A program made the position numbers and the translations under genes. From Phycisphaerales bacterium UBA1845 (lineage in GTDB: Bacteria; Planctomycetota; Phycisphaerae; UBA1845), in contig DDIR01000123.1 in assembly GCA_002338715.1 (NCBI GenBank), positions 33,599 to 74,350 of the forward strand: a stretch of 40,752 nt of DNA. The letters are read 5' to 3'. The notes under the pieces are model-generated. The model did not search any database. It was not told the origin of the DNA and saw only the letters and a list, made by a program, of their open reading frames with translations. This document shows, piece after piece, positions 26,131 through 34,266 of this stretch. Each line of letters begins with the position of its first letter. Within the stretch, counting starts at the first letter, position 1.

Positions 26131-27144
26131 ATGACTCGGATACTTGGCATCGAAAGTTCGTGCGACGAGACAGCCGCCGCCGTCGTGGTTAATGGCCATG
26201 ACGTGCAGAGTAACGTCGTGGCGTCGCAGGTCGAGTTGCATCGCAAGTTTGGCGGGGTGGTACCTGAGATTGCTTCCCGCGCCCATATCGAATGCATCCA
26301 CAACGTCGTTCGGATGGCCCTCGAAGAAGCCAAATGTGAACCAGCCGACATCGACGCCATCGCGTACACATGTCGGCCCGGATTGGTCGGCTCGCTGCTG
26401 ATTGGGGCGACTGCGGCAAAGACGCTCGGATGGGCCTGGAAGAAACCGCTGATCGCAGTCAATCACGTCGAGGCCCATGCGGTCAGTGGATCGATCGGAG
26501 TTGACCCCGCACCTTGGCCGGCGGTTGCGCTGGTGGTTTCCGGCGGGCATACGTCACTGTATCTCGTTACGGATTTCGATTCCGTGAAGCTTCTCGGGTC
26601 GACCATCGACGACGCAGCCGGCGAAGCATTCGACAAAGTCGCCACGATGCTTGGGCTCGGGTATCCGGGTGGACCTGTTATCGATCGCGTGTCGGCATCG
26701 GGCGATCCGAAAGCGCACGCGTTCCCGCGAACACTTCTGGACAGCGAATCGCTTGATTTCTCATTCTCCGGGCTCAAGACCGCCGTTCGCTACAAGATTC
26801 ACGGGACGGGCCAAACGACCGGCGGGCTCGAGCAATTGTCCGAAAAGGACATCGCCGACATTGCTGCATCGTTTCAGCAAGCCGTGGTCGATGTGCTGGT
26901 CAAGAAGACGATGCGGGCAGTCGCCCAAACCGGTGCGACGACGGTGGTGCTTGGCGGAGGGGTCGCGGCCAACCGTTCGCTGCGCCAATCGCTCGAAGCC
27001 GAATGCAGCGACCGCAAGCTGGCGTTCTACGCGCCCAAGATGGCCTACTGTGTGGACAATGCGGCGATGATCGCGTCGTTGGGGTTTCACATGCACGCGA
27101 AGGGCCAGACCGTGGCGTTTGACGGTGACGTGTGCGCCCGTTGA
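26131..27144 (+). CDS. tsaD: tRNA N6-adenosine threonylcarbamoyltransferase TsaD
   Basis: TsaD transfers threonylcarbamoyl to A37 of ANN-decoding tRNAs, working with TsaB and TsaE in the cytoplasm. The 337-residue ASKHA-fold protein has ILGIESSCDETAAAVV at the start, VVASQVELHRKFGGVVPEIASRAH, the metal-binding NHVEAHAVS (HxxxH, about 111-119), VSGGHTSLY, GEAFDKVATMLGLGYPGG, and VLGGGVAANRSLR near 273. Length is typical. ATG 26131 starts the family domain at once. GGAG lies 12 bases upstream, closer to another ATG at 26123 that opens a three-codon frame (MNQ) whose TGA overlaps the tsaD start. tsaB and tsaE are not in the window. Confidence 0.97.
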   Translation: MTRILGIESSCDETAAAVVVNGHDVQSNVVASQVELHRKFGGVVPEIASRAHIECIHNVVRMALEEAKCEPADIDAIAYTCRPGLVGSLLIGATAAKTLGWAWKKPLIAVNHVEAHAVSGSIGVDPAPWPAVALVVSGGHTSLYLVTDFDSVKLLGSTIDDAAGEAFDKVATMLGLGYPGGPVIDRVSASGDPKAHAFPRTLLDSESLDFSFSGLKTAVRYKIHGTGQTTGGLEQLSEKDIADIAASFQQAVVDVLVKKTMRAVAQTGATTVVLGGGVAANRSLRQSLEAECSDRKLAFYAPKMAYCVDNAAMIASLGFHMHAKGQTVAFDGDVCAR

Positions 27145-27184
27145 CCACTTCAACGCCTCCCGATTCGCCGGTCGATCCGATTTG

Positions 27185-27213
27185 TTGATGCGATCGCGTC
27201 AGCCCTCTACACT
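27185..27213 (+). promoter_or_regulatory. Leaderless-type promoter of larB
   Basis: TTGATG (27185-27190), 17-base spacer, TACACT (27208-27213), then six bases to ATG 27220. Transcription would begin at or one base from the A of the start codon, and no Shine-Dalgarno sequence precedes it. Confidence 0.6.
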
Positions 27214-27219
27214 CATGGC

Positions 27220-28005
27220 ATGAACGAAGACCTAATTCGCAGCCTGTTAAATGGCGTTCAAAGCGGCGAAGTACCAGTTTCAGACGCGGTGAAGCGGTTA
27301 CGCACACTTCCCTTTGAAGACGTGGGATTTGCAACGATCGATCATCACCGTGATCTGCGATGCGGTGTGGGTGAAGTCATTTTTTGTCAGGGCAAGACGC
27401 CCGAGCAGGTCAAAGGCATCTTTGCGGTCTGCGCCGGGCGCGGTGGAAATGTGCTTGCGACCCGGGCGTCGAAAGACGTCGCCGAAACGGTGCTCCGGGA
27501 ATTCCCTGCGGCGAATTACGACGAACTCGGCCGAACGATTGCACTGCGTCAGGTCGAGGCGAATTGGTCTGAATCGGAAGTGATGATCGTCACTGCCGGA
27601 ACCAGCGATCTCCCCGTCGCGCACGAAGCCCGAAACACGGCTGAACATCTCGACCAACGCACGCGATTGATCACCGATGTCGGAGTGGCTGGTCTGCATC
27701 GATTGCTCGCCCACCACGAGCAGATCAACGAAGCCAACGTGATTGTGGTGGTGGCTGGCATGGAGGGCGCGCTGGCGTCTGTGGTTGGCGGACTCGTCAG
27801 TTGTCCGGTGATCGCGGTTCCGACAAGCGTCGGGTATGGCGCTAGTTTTGGCGGGTTGGCCGCGCTGCTGGCGATGCTGAATTCGTGTGCGGCGGGCGTG
27901 ACGGTAGTCAACATCGACAACGGATTTTCGGCTGGATACTCAGCCGCCATGATCAATCGCCGAACCGGAAAGAACTGCCACGCGTCGGGCGGAGACCATT
28001 CTTGA
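27220..28005 (+). CDS. larB: Nickel-pincer cofactor biosynthesis protein LarB
   Basis: LarB carboxylates and hydrolyses nicotinic acid adenine dinucleotide in the first step towards the nickel-pincer nucleotide of lactate racemase-like enzymes. The 261-residue protein has the N-terminal LarB extension (about 1-120; GEVIFCQGKTPEQVKGI, NVLATRAS) and a C-terminal domain like AIR carboxylase/PurE. The PurE-like domain begins near 124 (VTAGTSDLPVAHEA) and has DVGVAGLHRLL, VVAGMEGALASVVGGLV and VPTSVGYGASFGGLAALLAML. Length fits the family. The stop codon overlaps the nnrD start. larA, larC and larE are not nearby, so it may serve a distant pathway or act alone on NaAD-like substrates. The mRNA appears leaderless. 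Confidence 0.92.
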   Translation: MNEDLIRSLLNGVQSGEVPVSDAVKRLRTLPFEDVGFATIDHHRDLRCGVGEVIFCQGKTPEQVKGIFAVCAGRGGNVLATRASKDVAETVLREFPAANYDELGRTIALRQVEANWSESEVMIVTAGTSDLPVAHEARNTAEHLDQRTRLITDVGVAGLHRLLAHHEQINEANVIVVVAGMEGALASVVGGLVSCPVIAVPTSVGYGASFGGLAALLAMLNSCAAGVTVVNIDNGFSAGYSAAMINRRTGKNCHASGGDHS

Positions 28006-28868
28006 ATCCGCAACAGATTCTAACCGTTCCCAAGGTTCCCCAACGATCGCAGGACGCGCACAAGGGCGATGTCGGGCGCATCGTCGTGTTCGGAGGATCG
28101 TGGGGCGAAGTGGGCATGATCGGCGCCCCATCGCTATCCGCCAACGCGGCGCTGAAGAGTGGGGCTGGGTTGGTTCAGATTATTACCCAGCGTGAGGCCA
28201 TGCCCATGGTTGCGCCGCTTGCACCTTGCGCAACGACGCGATGCCTGAATCCTGAAGTCGAACTTTCAAAACATGCCGTCGAGTTCGGCGCCGACGTTGT
28301 CGCGATTGGTCCAGGCTTGGGTCAGTCGATTCAACCCGCAGCCATTGCGGCTCTCTTGACAGAATACAGCGGTGGAATCGTTGTTGATGCGGACGCCCTC
28401 AACGCGCTGGCCACTGTCGGAGACTGGGCCGCAGGTTGGCCGGACAATGTCGTACTCACGCCTCACCCCGGCGAGTTTCAAAGGTTGCTCGATGGATTGG
28501 GCGTGTCCGAATGCGACCGCGACAATCGTATCGATGCGGCTGTCGCGTTGGCTGACCGCACTGGCGTAACGGTTGTGTTGAAAGGGCATTGCACGGTCGT
28601 CGCGACGCGCGAGCAATATTACGTCAATCAAACTGGAAATGCCGGAATGGCCACGGCTGGCACCGGTGATGTGTTGACCGGAGTCATCGCGGCGCTGATG
28701 GGGCAGGGCATGTCGGCAATGGATGCTGCAATCCTGGGCGTGCATGCCCATGGGTTGGCGGGTGACGCAGCCGCTGCCCATCATGGGCGGATTTCAATGA
28801 CCGCGCTCGATTTGCTTGACGCATTGGCTGAGGCGTTCTCAGACCTTGAACACGAAGCCCACCGATAA
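28002..28868 (+). CDS. nnrD: ADP-dependent NAD(P)H-hydrate dehydratase
   Basis: It repairs hydrated NADH or NADPH (S-form) at the expense of ADP (a ribokinase-fold, YjeF C-terminal domain enzyme). The 288-residue product carries HKGDVGRIVVFGGS (about 19-32), APSLSANAALKSGAGLV, VDADALNAL near 128, LTPHPGEFQRL near 151, KGHCTVVA, and NAGMATAGTGDVLTGVIAALM near 212, the nucleotide-binding GTGDVL loop. No epimerase (NnrE) domain is fused. The TTG start at 28002 overlaps the larB TGA (TTGA) and has CGGAG eight bases upstream; the frame is open further up inside larB without family resemblance. Tight coupling to larB suggests a shared theme of nicotinamide nucleotide chemistry. It converges on trpB with 24 bases between. 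Confidence 0.95.
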   Translation: MNPQQILTVPKVPQRSQDAHKGDVGRIVVFGGSWGEVGMIGAPSLSANAALKSGAGLVQIITQREAMPMVAPLAPCATTRCLNPEVELSKHAVEFGADVVAIGPGLGQSIQPAAIAALLTEYSGGIVVDADALNALATVGDWAAGWPDNVVLTPHPGEFQRLLDGLGVSECDRDNRIDAAVALADRTGVTVVLKGHCTVVATREQYYVNQTGNAGMATAGTGDVLTGVIAALMGQGMSAMDAAILGVHAHGLAGDAAAAHHGRISMTALDLLDALAEAFSDLEHEAHR

Positions 28869-28892
28869 CGGTTGGCAGTGGTAGTCAAAGCC

Positions 28893-30104
28893 TCAGCCGA
28901 TTTCGCGGCCCAGCACACGAGCGGCTTCCATCACGTCTTTGTCACCGCGCCCCGAAAGATTGATGACCAGCATTTGATCCTTCGACATGGTGGGGGCCAA
29001 CTGCATCGCATGGGCGACGGCGTGAGACGATTCCAGCGCGGGGATGATCCCTTCGGTTTCGCAGAGCGAGGTGAAACCTTTCAGCGCCTGTTCGTCATCG
29101 ACGTTCGTGTATTCGACGCGGCCAATCGAATGCCAATAGGCGTGCTCGGGACCGACGCCCGGATAGTCGAGTCCAGCCGACACGGAGTGAACAGGCATCG
29201 TCTGACCGTCGTCATCCTGCAGCACATACGTTTCCATACCATGCAGAACGCCAACTCGACCGGCTGACAGGGTGGCTGCGTGAAGTCCTTTGCCAACACC
29301 GACGCCACCGGCTTCAACACCGACCAATCGCACGGATTTGTCATCGATGAGCGGGGCGAAAATACCTGCCGCGCTGCTGCCGCCGCCGACACATGCGACC
29401 ACGCAATCTGGCAGGCGATTGAACTTCGCCAGCATTTGTCCGCGAAGTTCCCGGCCTATGACCGATTGAAAATCACGCACCATCACCGGGAACGGGTGCG
29501 GTCCCATGACGCTGCCGATGACGTAGTGCGTTTCGCCGCAGGTGGCCATCCAGTCGCGCATGGCTGCGTTGATTGCGTCCTTGAGCGTGCGTTGGCCCGA
29601 CTCGACCGGGATGCATCGTGCGCCCAGGAGTTCCATGCGGAACACGTTGAGCTTCTGCCGGCGGACGTCTTCGGCGCCCATGTAGATGTCGCATTCGATG
29701 CCAAGTCGGGCGGCGGCGGTTGCGGTGGCGACGCCGTGCTGACCTGCCCCAGTTTCAGCGATGACGCGTTTCTTGCCCATTCGCTGAGCCAACAGGAGTT
29801 GCCCGAGCGTGTTGTTGATCTTGTGGGCGCCGGTGTGGTTGAGATCTTCGCGCTTAAGCAGGATCTGTGCGCCGCCGAGTTCTGCCGAGAGGCGTGGGGC
29901 GGAGGTCAACGCACTGGGGCGCCCTGCATATTCGATAAGCAGTTGATCGAATTCTTCCCAGAAAGATGCGTCGTTGCGAACCGCATCGTAGGCGTGCTCC
30001 AACTCTGTGACCGCCCCCATCAACGTCTCGGGAACATACTGCCCGCCGAACTGCCCGAAGCGGCCATTCTCATCGGGAACATCGTGTTTGCACGGCTGAG
30101 CCAT
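28893..30104 (-). CDS. trpB: Tryptophan synthase beta chain (TrpB1 type)
   Basis: TrpB condenses indole with serine to make tryptophan, using PLP, normally in complex with TrpA. The 403-residue product shows [13 protein letters not shown] near the start, [16 protein letters not shown] with the PLP lysine at about residue 93, [17 protein letters not shown], the phosphate-binding [12 protein letters not shown], and [16 protein letters not shown]. These are all TrpB1 features, including the TrpA-contact region. ATG 30104 was chosen; an in-frame TTG at 30131 is also possible and neither has a strong ribosome site. trpA and the other trp genes are absent. The gene lies 64 bases downstream of a secreted haem-motif protein gene on the same strand and beside a tryptophan-degrading operon. 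Confidence 0.96.
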   Translation of the reverse strand: MAQPCKHDVPDENGRFGQFGGQYVPETLMGAVTELEHAYDAVRNDASFWEEFDQLLIEYAGRPSALTSAPRLSAELGGAQILLKREDLNHTGAHKINNTLGQLLLAQRMGKKRVIAETGAGQHGVATATAAARLGIECDIYMGAEDVRRQKLNVFRMELLGARCIPVESGQRTLKDAINAAMRDWMATCGETHYVIGSVMGPHPFPVMVRDFQSVIGRELRGQMLAKFNRLPDCVVACVGGGSSAAGIFAPLIDDKSVRLVGVEAGGVGVGKGLHAATLSAGRVGVLHGMETYVLQDDDGQTMPVHSVSAGLDYPGVGPEHAYWHSIGRVEYTNVDDEQALKGFTSLCETEGIIPALESSHAVAHAMQLAPTMSKDQMLVINLSGRGDKDVMEAARVLGREIG

Positions 30105-30168
30105 GCGTGCATGTGTTTCTGGTGTGGTCAACGTGGTACCTGCTTTCGAACCCACTGAATGGTTGCGA

Positions 30169-31263
30169 TTAAGGCGTCGAACTCTTGCCGGTTTCAGCCG
30201 GTTCTTCGATTGAGAATCCGTATTCTGGCTGGGTGACATCGAGGCTCGAAATCCATCCGAGCAAGTTGCGGTACTTGATGTTGGCCGGATTTGGAAAGAC
30301 AACATCAACGGGCGTCGGGTGGGCCGTCCCGGGACCGGTCATGTTGGGCTGTCCAAAGATGAGAACCAAACTTTCCTGCGGCGTATCCCGGTTGATCAAA
30401 CGTGCGCCGCCTTTTTCGTAATCGTTGAGGACGAGGTAGTTTGCATAGTGCAATCTGTCATTCATGACGTGTTCGTTGAACAACACGAAGTCGCCGGCAT
30501 CGCGTCCACCATGGCATCGGGCTGTGGCGCATGAACTGAGAATGACGCCAGAAACGCGCGGGTTCTTGAAGTCGCGGAACATCGCGGGATCATCCTTAAT
30601 CACGATGTCACTTGAAAACTCATCCTCGAACGGTGCGTCTTCACTGATCATTCGTTGATACTGGTTGATCTTGCCCAGCATGAACTGCGCCTTGCGCGCG
30701 GCTGGCCGCATTCGGTTGAATATGGCGCGATCCTTCGGGCCAAGGTTCTCGCGGGTCGCCAAATAGTCCCAGAATCGATCAAGCACGTTGTTCCTGAAAT
30801 CAACGGGAACGCGCTCGGGACGATTCAGCGACAACTCATTGCGCCGAAGAATCTGGATTTCTTCGTCAGTTAACTCGCGGATGGGCTCGCCGTTTTTGCG
30901 CGGACTGGAGCTGCCCGTATTTTGGGGGGCCGTTGCATTGGCGTCGTCGGCGTCTGCGTTGCCTTGTTTGCTGCGGGCGAGTTCGCGATACACCTTGGCC
31001 ATCGCATGATCCGGTTCGAGTCGCAAGATGTAATCGCATTGCTTCTCAAGCAGATCCCAGGCTTCCTGCTCGCGGCACCACTTGGCCAGGTTCAAGTGTC
31101 CCTCAACGTCGGAAGGATCGAGCGCCTGAAACTGCCGCCGGTAGGCCAACTCATCGTTTGCCATGGCCGATGGAATGACCGCCAGCACGAACAATGCCGC
31201 GGCCAGTGCGCCAATCAGTTTGGCATGCGTTTTAAAATGCCGGTTGATTCGATGGTCGTTCAT
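30169..31263 (-). CDS. Secreted protein with CX4CH haem-like motif and TPR-like N-terminus
   Basis: Function unknown. The 364-residue product has a signal peptide (about 1-36, cleavage near SAMA). A helical TPR-like segment follows (about 45-100; [39 protein letters not shown]), then a low-complexity linker (about 105-130). The C-terminal domain contains [11 protein letters not shown], with CATARCH at residues 245-251: a CX4CH spacing like certain c3-type haem sites rather than CXXCH. It ends with [23 protein letters not shown] and a segment before a short hydrophobic helix. The layout resembles planctomycete secreted proteins with cytochrome-like domains. ATG 31263 has AGGGAG eight bases upstream (the GTG nine bases earlier overlaps that site). 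A good promoter precedes it, and it is probably co-transcribed with trpB. Confidence 0.8.
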   Translation of the reverse strand: MNDHRINRHFKTHAKLIGALAAALFVLAVIPSAMANDELAYRRQFQALDPSDVEGHLNLAKWCREQEAWDLLEKQCDYILRLEPDHAMAKVYRELARSKQGNADADDANATAPQNTGSSSPRKNGEPIRELTDEEIQILRRNELSLNRPERVPVDFRNNVLDRFWDYLATRENLGPKDRAIFNRMRPAARKAQFMLGKINQYQRMISEDAPFEDEFSSDIVIKDDPAMFRDFKNPRVSGVILSSCATARCHGGRDAGDFVLFNEHVMNDRLHYANYLVLNDYEKGGARLINRDTPQESLVLIFGQPNMTGPGTAHPTPVDVVFPNPANIKYRNLLGWISSLDVTQPEYGFSIEEPAETGKSSTP

Positions 31264-31328
31264 CGTTGCCACTCCCTTTGCAACGCAGGATTTGCCGCCA
31301 CAGTAACATTCGGATTATTGACCCTCGT

Positions 31329-31357
31329 ACTATATGTGCCCTCCAGGAAGGCATCAA
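31329..31357 (-). promoter_or_regulatory. Promoter of the CX4CH protein-trpB unit
   Basis: On the minus strand TTGATG (31357-31352), 17-base spacer, TATAGT (31334-31329). The leader is about 58 nt and contains the AGGGAG ribosome site of the 31263 start. No clear terminator separates it from kynB upstream. Confidence 0.6.
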
Positions 31358-31418
31358 CAAAAAGGGGCACGGGCCGATATTGCGCTTCAATCTCACCGTG
31401 AATTGTGCAGTTGTTGGT

Positions 31419-32051
31419 TCAATGCGGTTGCGATCCGATTGTCCGGAGAATCGCGCGCACGGGGCTCGCGTCAAAACCGACCAGCTTAAGCGGCAGGGCG
31501 ATTAACTCGTACAAACCGTCGGGTACGTCCGCCAACCGCAAGCCCTCGAGGATACTCACGCCGTTTTGAAGACATGCCTGGTGGGCAGGCAAATCCCGCG
31601 ATGAAAACAGATCGACGCTGGGCGTGTCGACACCCACCAACCGTACGCCGCGGCGGCTGATTTCTTCGACGAAGCCCGGCTTGAGCGCGGCGAAGTTCTG
31701 GTTGAACTGGTTGGGATCCGGGTACGTTCCCGATGCAATCAAGAGTCTCGGCGCCCCCAGTTTTTCGGGAAGCACGTCGACGCCAATGCGCGTGTCGGGG
31801 GCGGCTGACACGTGGAGGACCTGGCACGTACCAACATAGAGGTCAAGCGGCTGACGCTCGATGGTTGGGGCGTCGACGCCGTAGTGACTGGGGGCGTCGG
31901 CGTGTGAACCGAGATGCACGGTCGCCCGCAGTGTTGAGAGGGTGATGTTGTCGCCGTTGGCCATGTCGAGGAGGACTTCGCGCGAAGGCGGTGAGTCGCC
32001 GGGCCAAACTGCAAGTTGCTCTGTGATGTCGGGTGATATGTCGTAGATCAT
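31419..32051 (-). CDS. kynB: Kynurenine formamidase (arylformamidase) KynB
   Basis: KynB hydrolyses N-formylkynurenine to kynurenine and formate, step 2 of tryptophan degradation. The 210-residue cyclase-family protein begins MIYDISPDITEQLAVWPGD and has the metal-binding HLGSHADAPSHY motif (HxGxHxDxxxH, about residues 46-57) and VGVDTPSVDLFSSRDLPAHQ near 140. Size and order match bacterial KynB. It is the last gene of the kyn operon, 34 bases downstream of kynA; no strong ribosome site precedes the ATG at 32051. Confidence 0.96.
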   Translation of the reverse strand: MIYDISPDITEQLAVWPGDSPPSREVLLDMANGDNITLSTLRATVHLGSHADAPSHYGVDAPTIERQPLDLYVGTCQVLHVSAAPDTRIGVDVLPEKLGAPRLLIASGTYPDPNQFNQNFAALKPGFVEEISRRGVRLVGVDTPSVDLFSSRDLPAHQACLQNGVSILEGLRLADVPDGLYELIALPLKLVGFDASPVRAILRTIGSQPH

Positions 32052-32085
32052 GTCGGTTGCAGTCGAACGTACAGAGACTTTGCGA

Positions 32086-32868
32086 TTAGAAATCGTGACG
32101 GACAGCCCACAAGTCTGGGAAGATCGATTTGAAAAGCGATTGCTTCAAGAATGCGACGCCCATCGATCCGCCCGTGCCTTGCTTATTGCCGATGGTGCGC
32201 TCGACCATCTTGACGTGACGGTAGCGCCACTCCTGCTGGCCTTCGTCGTAGTCGACCATCTGCTCGAACAGGATCGCGAGTTCGGGTTTCTCGCGATAGA
32301 GGCGCGAAATTCCCTTTTGAATGGTTTCGTTGGGTTCGGTCGATTGGGTGACGTCCCGGTTTTTCAATTCATCCGGAATGGTCACGCCATGGTGGGCGAG
32401 AAAATCGTAGAAGCAATCGACGACCGTTCGTTCCTTTAATCGCCTTTCGAGAATGGCCCTTGCCGGTGAGTCCTTGGGGACAAATTCGAGCATGGTCGCG
32501 CGCTTGTATCCGAGAACGAATTCCATCTCGCGAAACTGAATCGATTGAAATCCGGACGCTTCTTCCAGGCGGTCGCGAAAACTGGCGAACGACATTGGCG
32601 TCATAGTCTCAAGGATATCGAGTTGGGAGACGAGCGTTTTCATGATCGTGCGAGCGCGTTGCAGGCGATGGATCGCGCCGTACAGATCATTGCTGCAAAA
32701 CTCCACTTTCAAGCGTTCGAATTCGTGCAGCAACTGCTTGAACCAAAGCTCATAGACCTGATGAATGATAATGAAAAGGGTTTCGTCGTGCTCCGGCGGA
32801 TCGGATCGCAACACCTGCAACTCAAGAAGCTGTTGAACTTTGAGATATTCCGAATAGTTCAGTGGCAT
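32086..32868 (-). CDS. kynA: Tryptophan 2,3-dioxygenase KynA (TDO)
   Basis: A cytoplasmic haem dioxygenase that opens the indole ring of tryptophan to N-formylkynurenine. The 260-residue product starts MPLNYSEYLKVQQLLELQ and carries HDETLFIIIHQVYELWFKQL, which includes the distal catalytic His. FRDRLEEASGFQSIQFRE follows, and the C-terminal GTGGS loop with SIFPDLW that closes over the substrate. Length agrees with bacterial TDO. ATG 32868 was chosen over TTG 32874; GGGA lies eight bases upstream. It sits 33 bases downstream of kmo in the operon. Confidence 0.97.
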   Translation of the reverse strand: MPLNYSEYLKVQQLLELQVLRSDPPEHDETLFIIIHQVYELWFKQLLHEFERLKVEFCSNDLYGAIHRLQRARTIMKTLVSQLDILETMTPMSFASFRDRLEEASGFQSIQFREMEFVLGYKRATMLEFVPKDSPARAILERRLKERTVVDCFYDFLAHHGVTIPDELKNRDVTQSTEPNETIQKGISRLYREKPELAILFEQMVDYDEGQQEWRYRHVKMVERTIGNKQGTGGSMGVAFLKQSLFKSIFPDLWAVRHDF

Positions 32869-32901
32869 GGTCAATTCCCGGACGTTAGTTGTGGGCTTCG
32901 G

Positions 32902-34266
32902 TCAACTGCACGAGATCACCGCCCACACAATCAGCGTAATCACAACGACCGTCGCCGCAAGCGCCGCGGCTTGGACGGTTTTCCACTGGCGTTTTGCCCG
33001 CTCGACGGCATCACGATAAGGAATGCAGGAGAACGACACCATCGAATAAAGCGGCAGAAATGACTTTGGAAAGAGTTTGTGCAGCGTCTGCTCGAGTTTC
33101 TTCTTCATCAAAAAGAGTTGCGAGCCGGTGTGGTCGCGCATCTCGACGAAGTTCTCAACGGCCAAGTCGGCGAGCGTGTCGGTGTGGATCTTTCGATTCA
33201 CAAAGTATTTCTCCAGCGTGTTCGCCAGAGTCGTCTGCCCTTGGTTGGCCCGTTCGATGAGAAGATCGCCCAACATCGCACAGTCGCCAAATGCGGCATT
33301 GGCACCCTGTCCATAAAACGGCACGACGGCGTGGCATGCGTCGCCCACCAGCGCCACTTTGTCTTTGAAATGCCATGGAGCGCAGCGCACGGTGACCAAC
33401 GATCCCGTCGGGTTCTCGAAGAAATCCTCAATGAGCGTCGGCATGATTTTTTTGGCGTCGGGAAACTGCGATTCGAAGAATGCGTTAACCTGGCCCTCGT
33501 CGGTAAGTTTGGAAAACGCCGGGCCGCTTTTGCTGTCAAACGCCAGAAACAGCGTGCATGTGAAGGATCCGTCGAGGTTGGGCAGGGCGATCATCATGAA
33601 CGATTGTCGCGGCCAAATGTGGAGCGCGTTCGGTTCGATGGCGTGCGCTCCGCCGGGTAGCGCCGGGATGCACAGCTCCTTGTATCCGTGTTTCAAGTAG
33701 GTTTGGCTGTAGTCGAAGCGATCGAGTCGCTGCATTTTCTTGCGAACGGCGGAGTAGGCTCCGTCGCAGCCGATGACCAGGCCCGGTTCGCACTCAACGT
33801 TTCTATCGCTTTGTTGATCGACGAACGTTGCGCTACCGCGCTCAAAATCGGTCCCGACGCATTTGTGGCTGAAATGGAATTCAACGTTTCCAACAGCGTC
33901 AGCCGCCGCGATCAATGCCATGTTCAATTCGGCGCGCGAAACGGAGTGAATGACGTCGCCGGCATGGGCGCTGTACGGCTGAAATTTCAGTTGCCCGTCG
34001 ACCGAATGCATCATGCGCCCGCGCATCGGCGTGGATAGCTCGAGGATTGTTTCGGTCAGACCGATTTGCCCCAAGGCGTGAAATCCGCGGGCTGAGATTG
34101 CGAGGTTGATCGATCGGCCGGCTGCCAATTCCTTCCCACGCGGGTCGGGGCGCGATTCGTATACGCTGACGCTGAAGCCGGCTTGCCCGAGGCGCGTCGC
34201 AAGCAAAGCGCCGGCCAACCCTGCGCCGACGATGGTCACACGTTGGCCTGATCGCGTGTCAGCCAT
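32902..34266 (-). CDS. kmo: Kynurenine 3-monooxygenase with C-terminal membrane anchor
   Basis: A flavoprotein hydroxylase converting kynurenine to 3-hydroxykynurenine with NADPH and O2. The 454-residue protein has the FAD-binding VTIVGAGLAGALLATRLGQ (about 9-27), a YESRPDPR strand end, AGRSINLAISARGFHALGQIGL (typical KMO), a GCDGAYSAVR motif and GDACHAVVPFYGQGANAAF (the second FAD motif). The last 24 residues (about 431-454) form one hydrophobic helix followed by only three polar residues, a tail anchor like that of animal mitochondrial KMO. ATG 34266 overlaps the kynU stop by eight bases; GGAGG lies 11 bases upstream, inside kynU. Confidence 0.96.
   Translation of the reverse strand: MADTRSGQRVTIVGAGLAGALLATRLGQAGFSVSVYESRPDPRGKELAAGRSINLAISARGFHALGQIGLTETILELSTPMRGRMMHSVDGQLKFQPYSAHAGDVIHSVSRAELNMALIAAADAVGNVEFHFSHKCVGTDFERGSATFVDQQSDRNVECEPGLVIGCDGAYSAVRKKMQRLDRFDYSQTYLKHGYKELCIPALPGGAHAIEPNALHIWPRQSFMMIALPNLDGSFTCTLFLAFDSKSGPAFSKLTDEGQVNAFFESQFPDAKKIMPTLIEDFFENPTGSLVTVRCAPWHFKDKVALVGDACHAVVPFYGQGANAAFGDCAMLGDLLIERANQGQTTLANTLEKYFVNRKIHTDTLADLAVENFVEMRDHTGSQLFLMKKKLEQTLHKLFPKSFLPLYSMVSFSCIPYRDAVERAKRQWKTVQAAALAATVVVITLIVWAVISCS

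Noticed and set aside
29280..30158. 292-codon open frame on the plus strand
   Set aside because: Antisense to trpB; the PLP-binding and phosphate-binding motifs confirm the minus strand.
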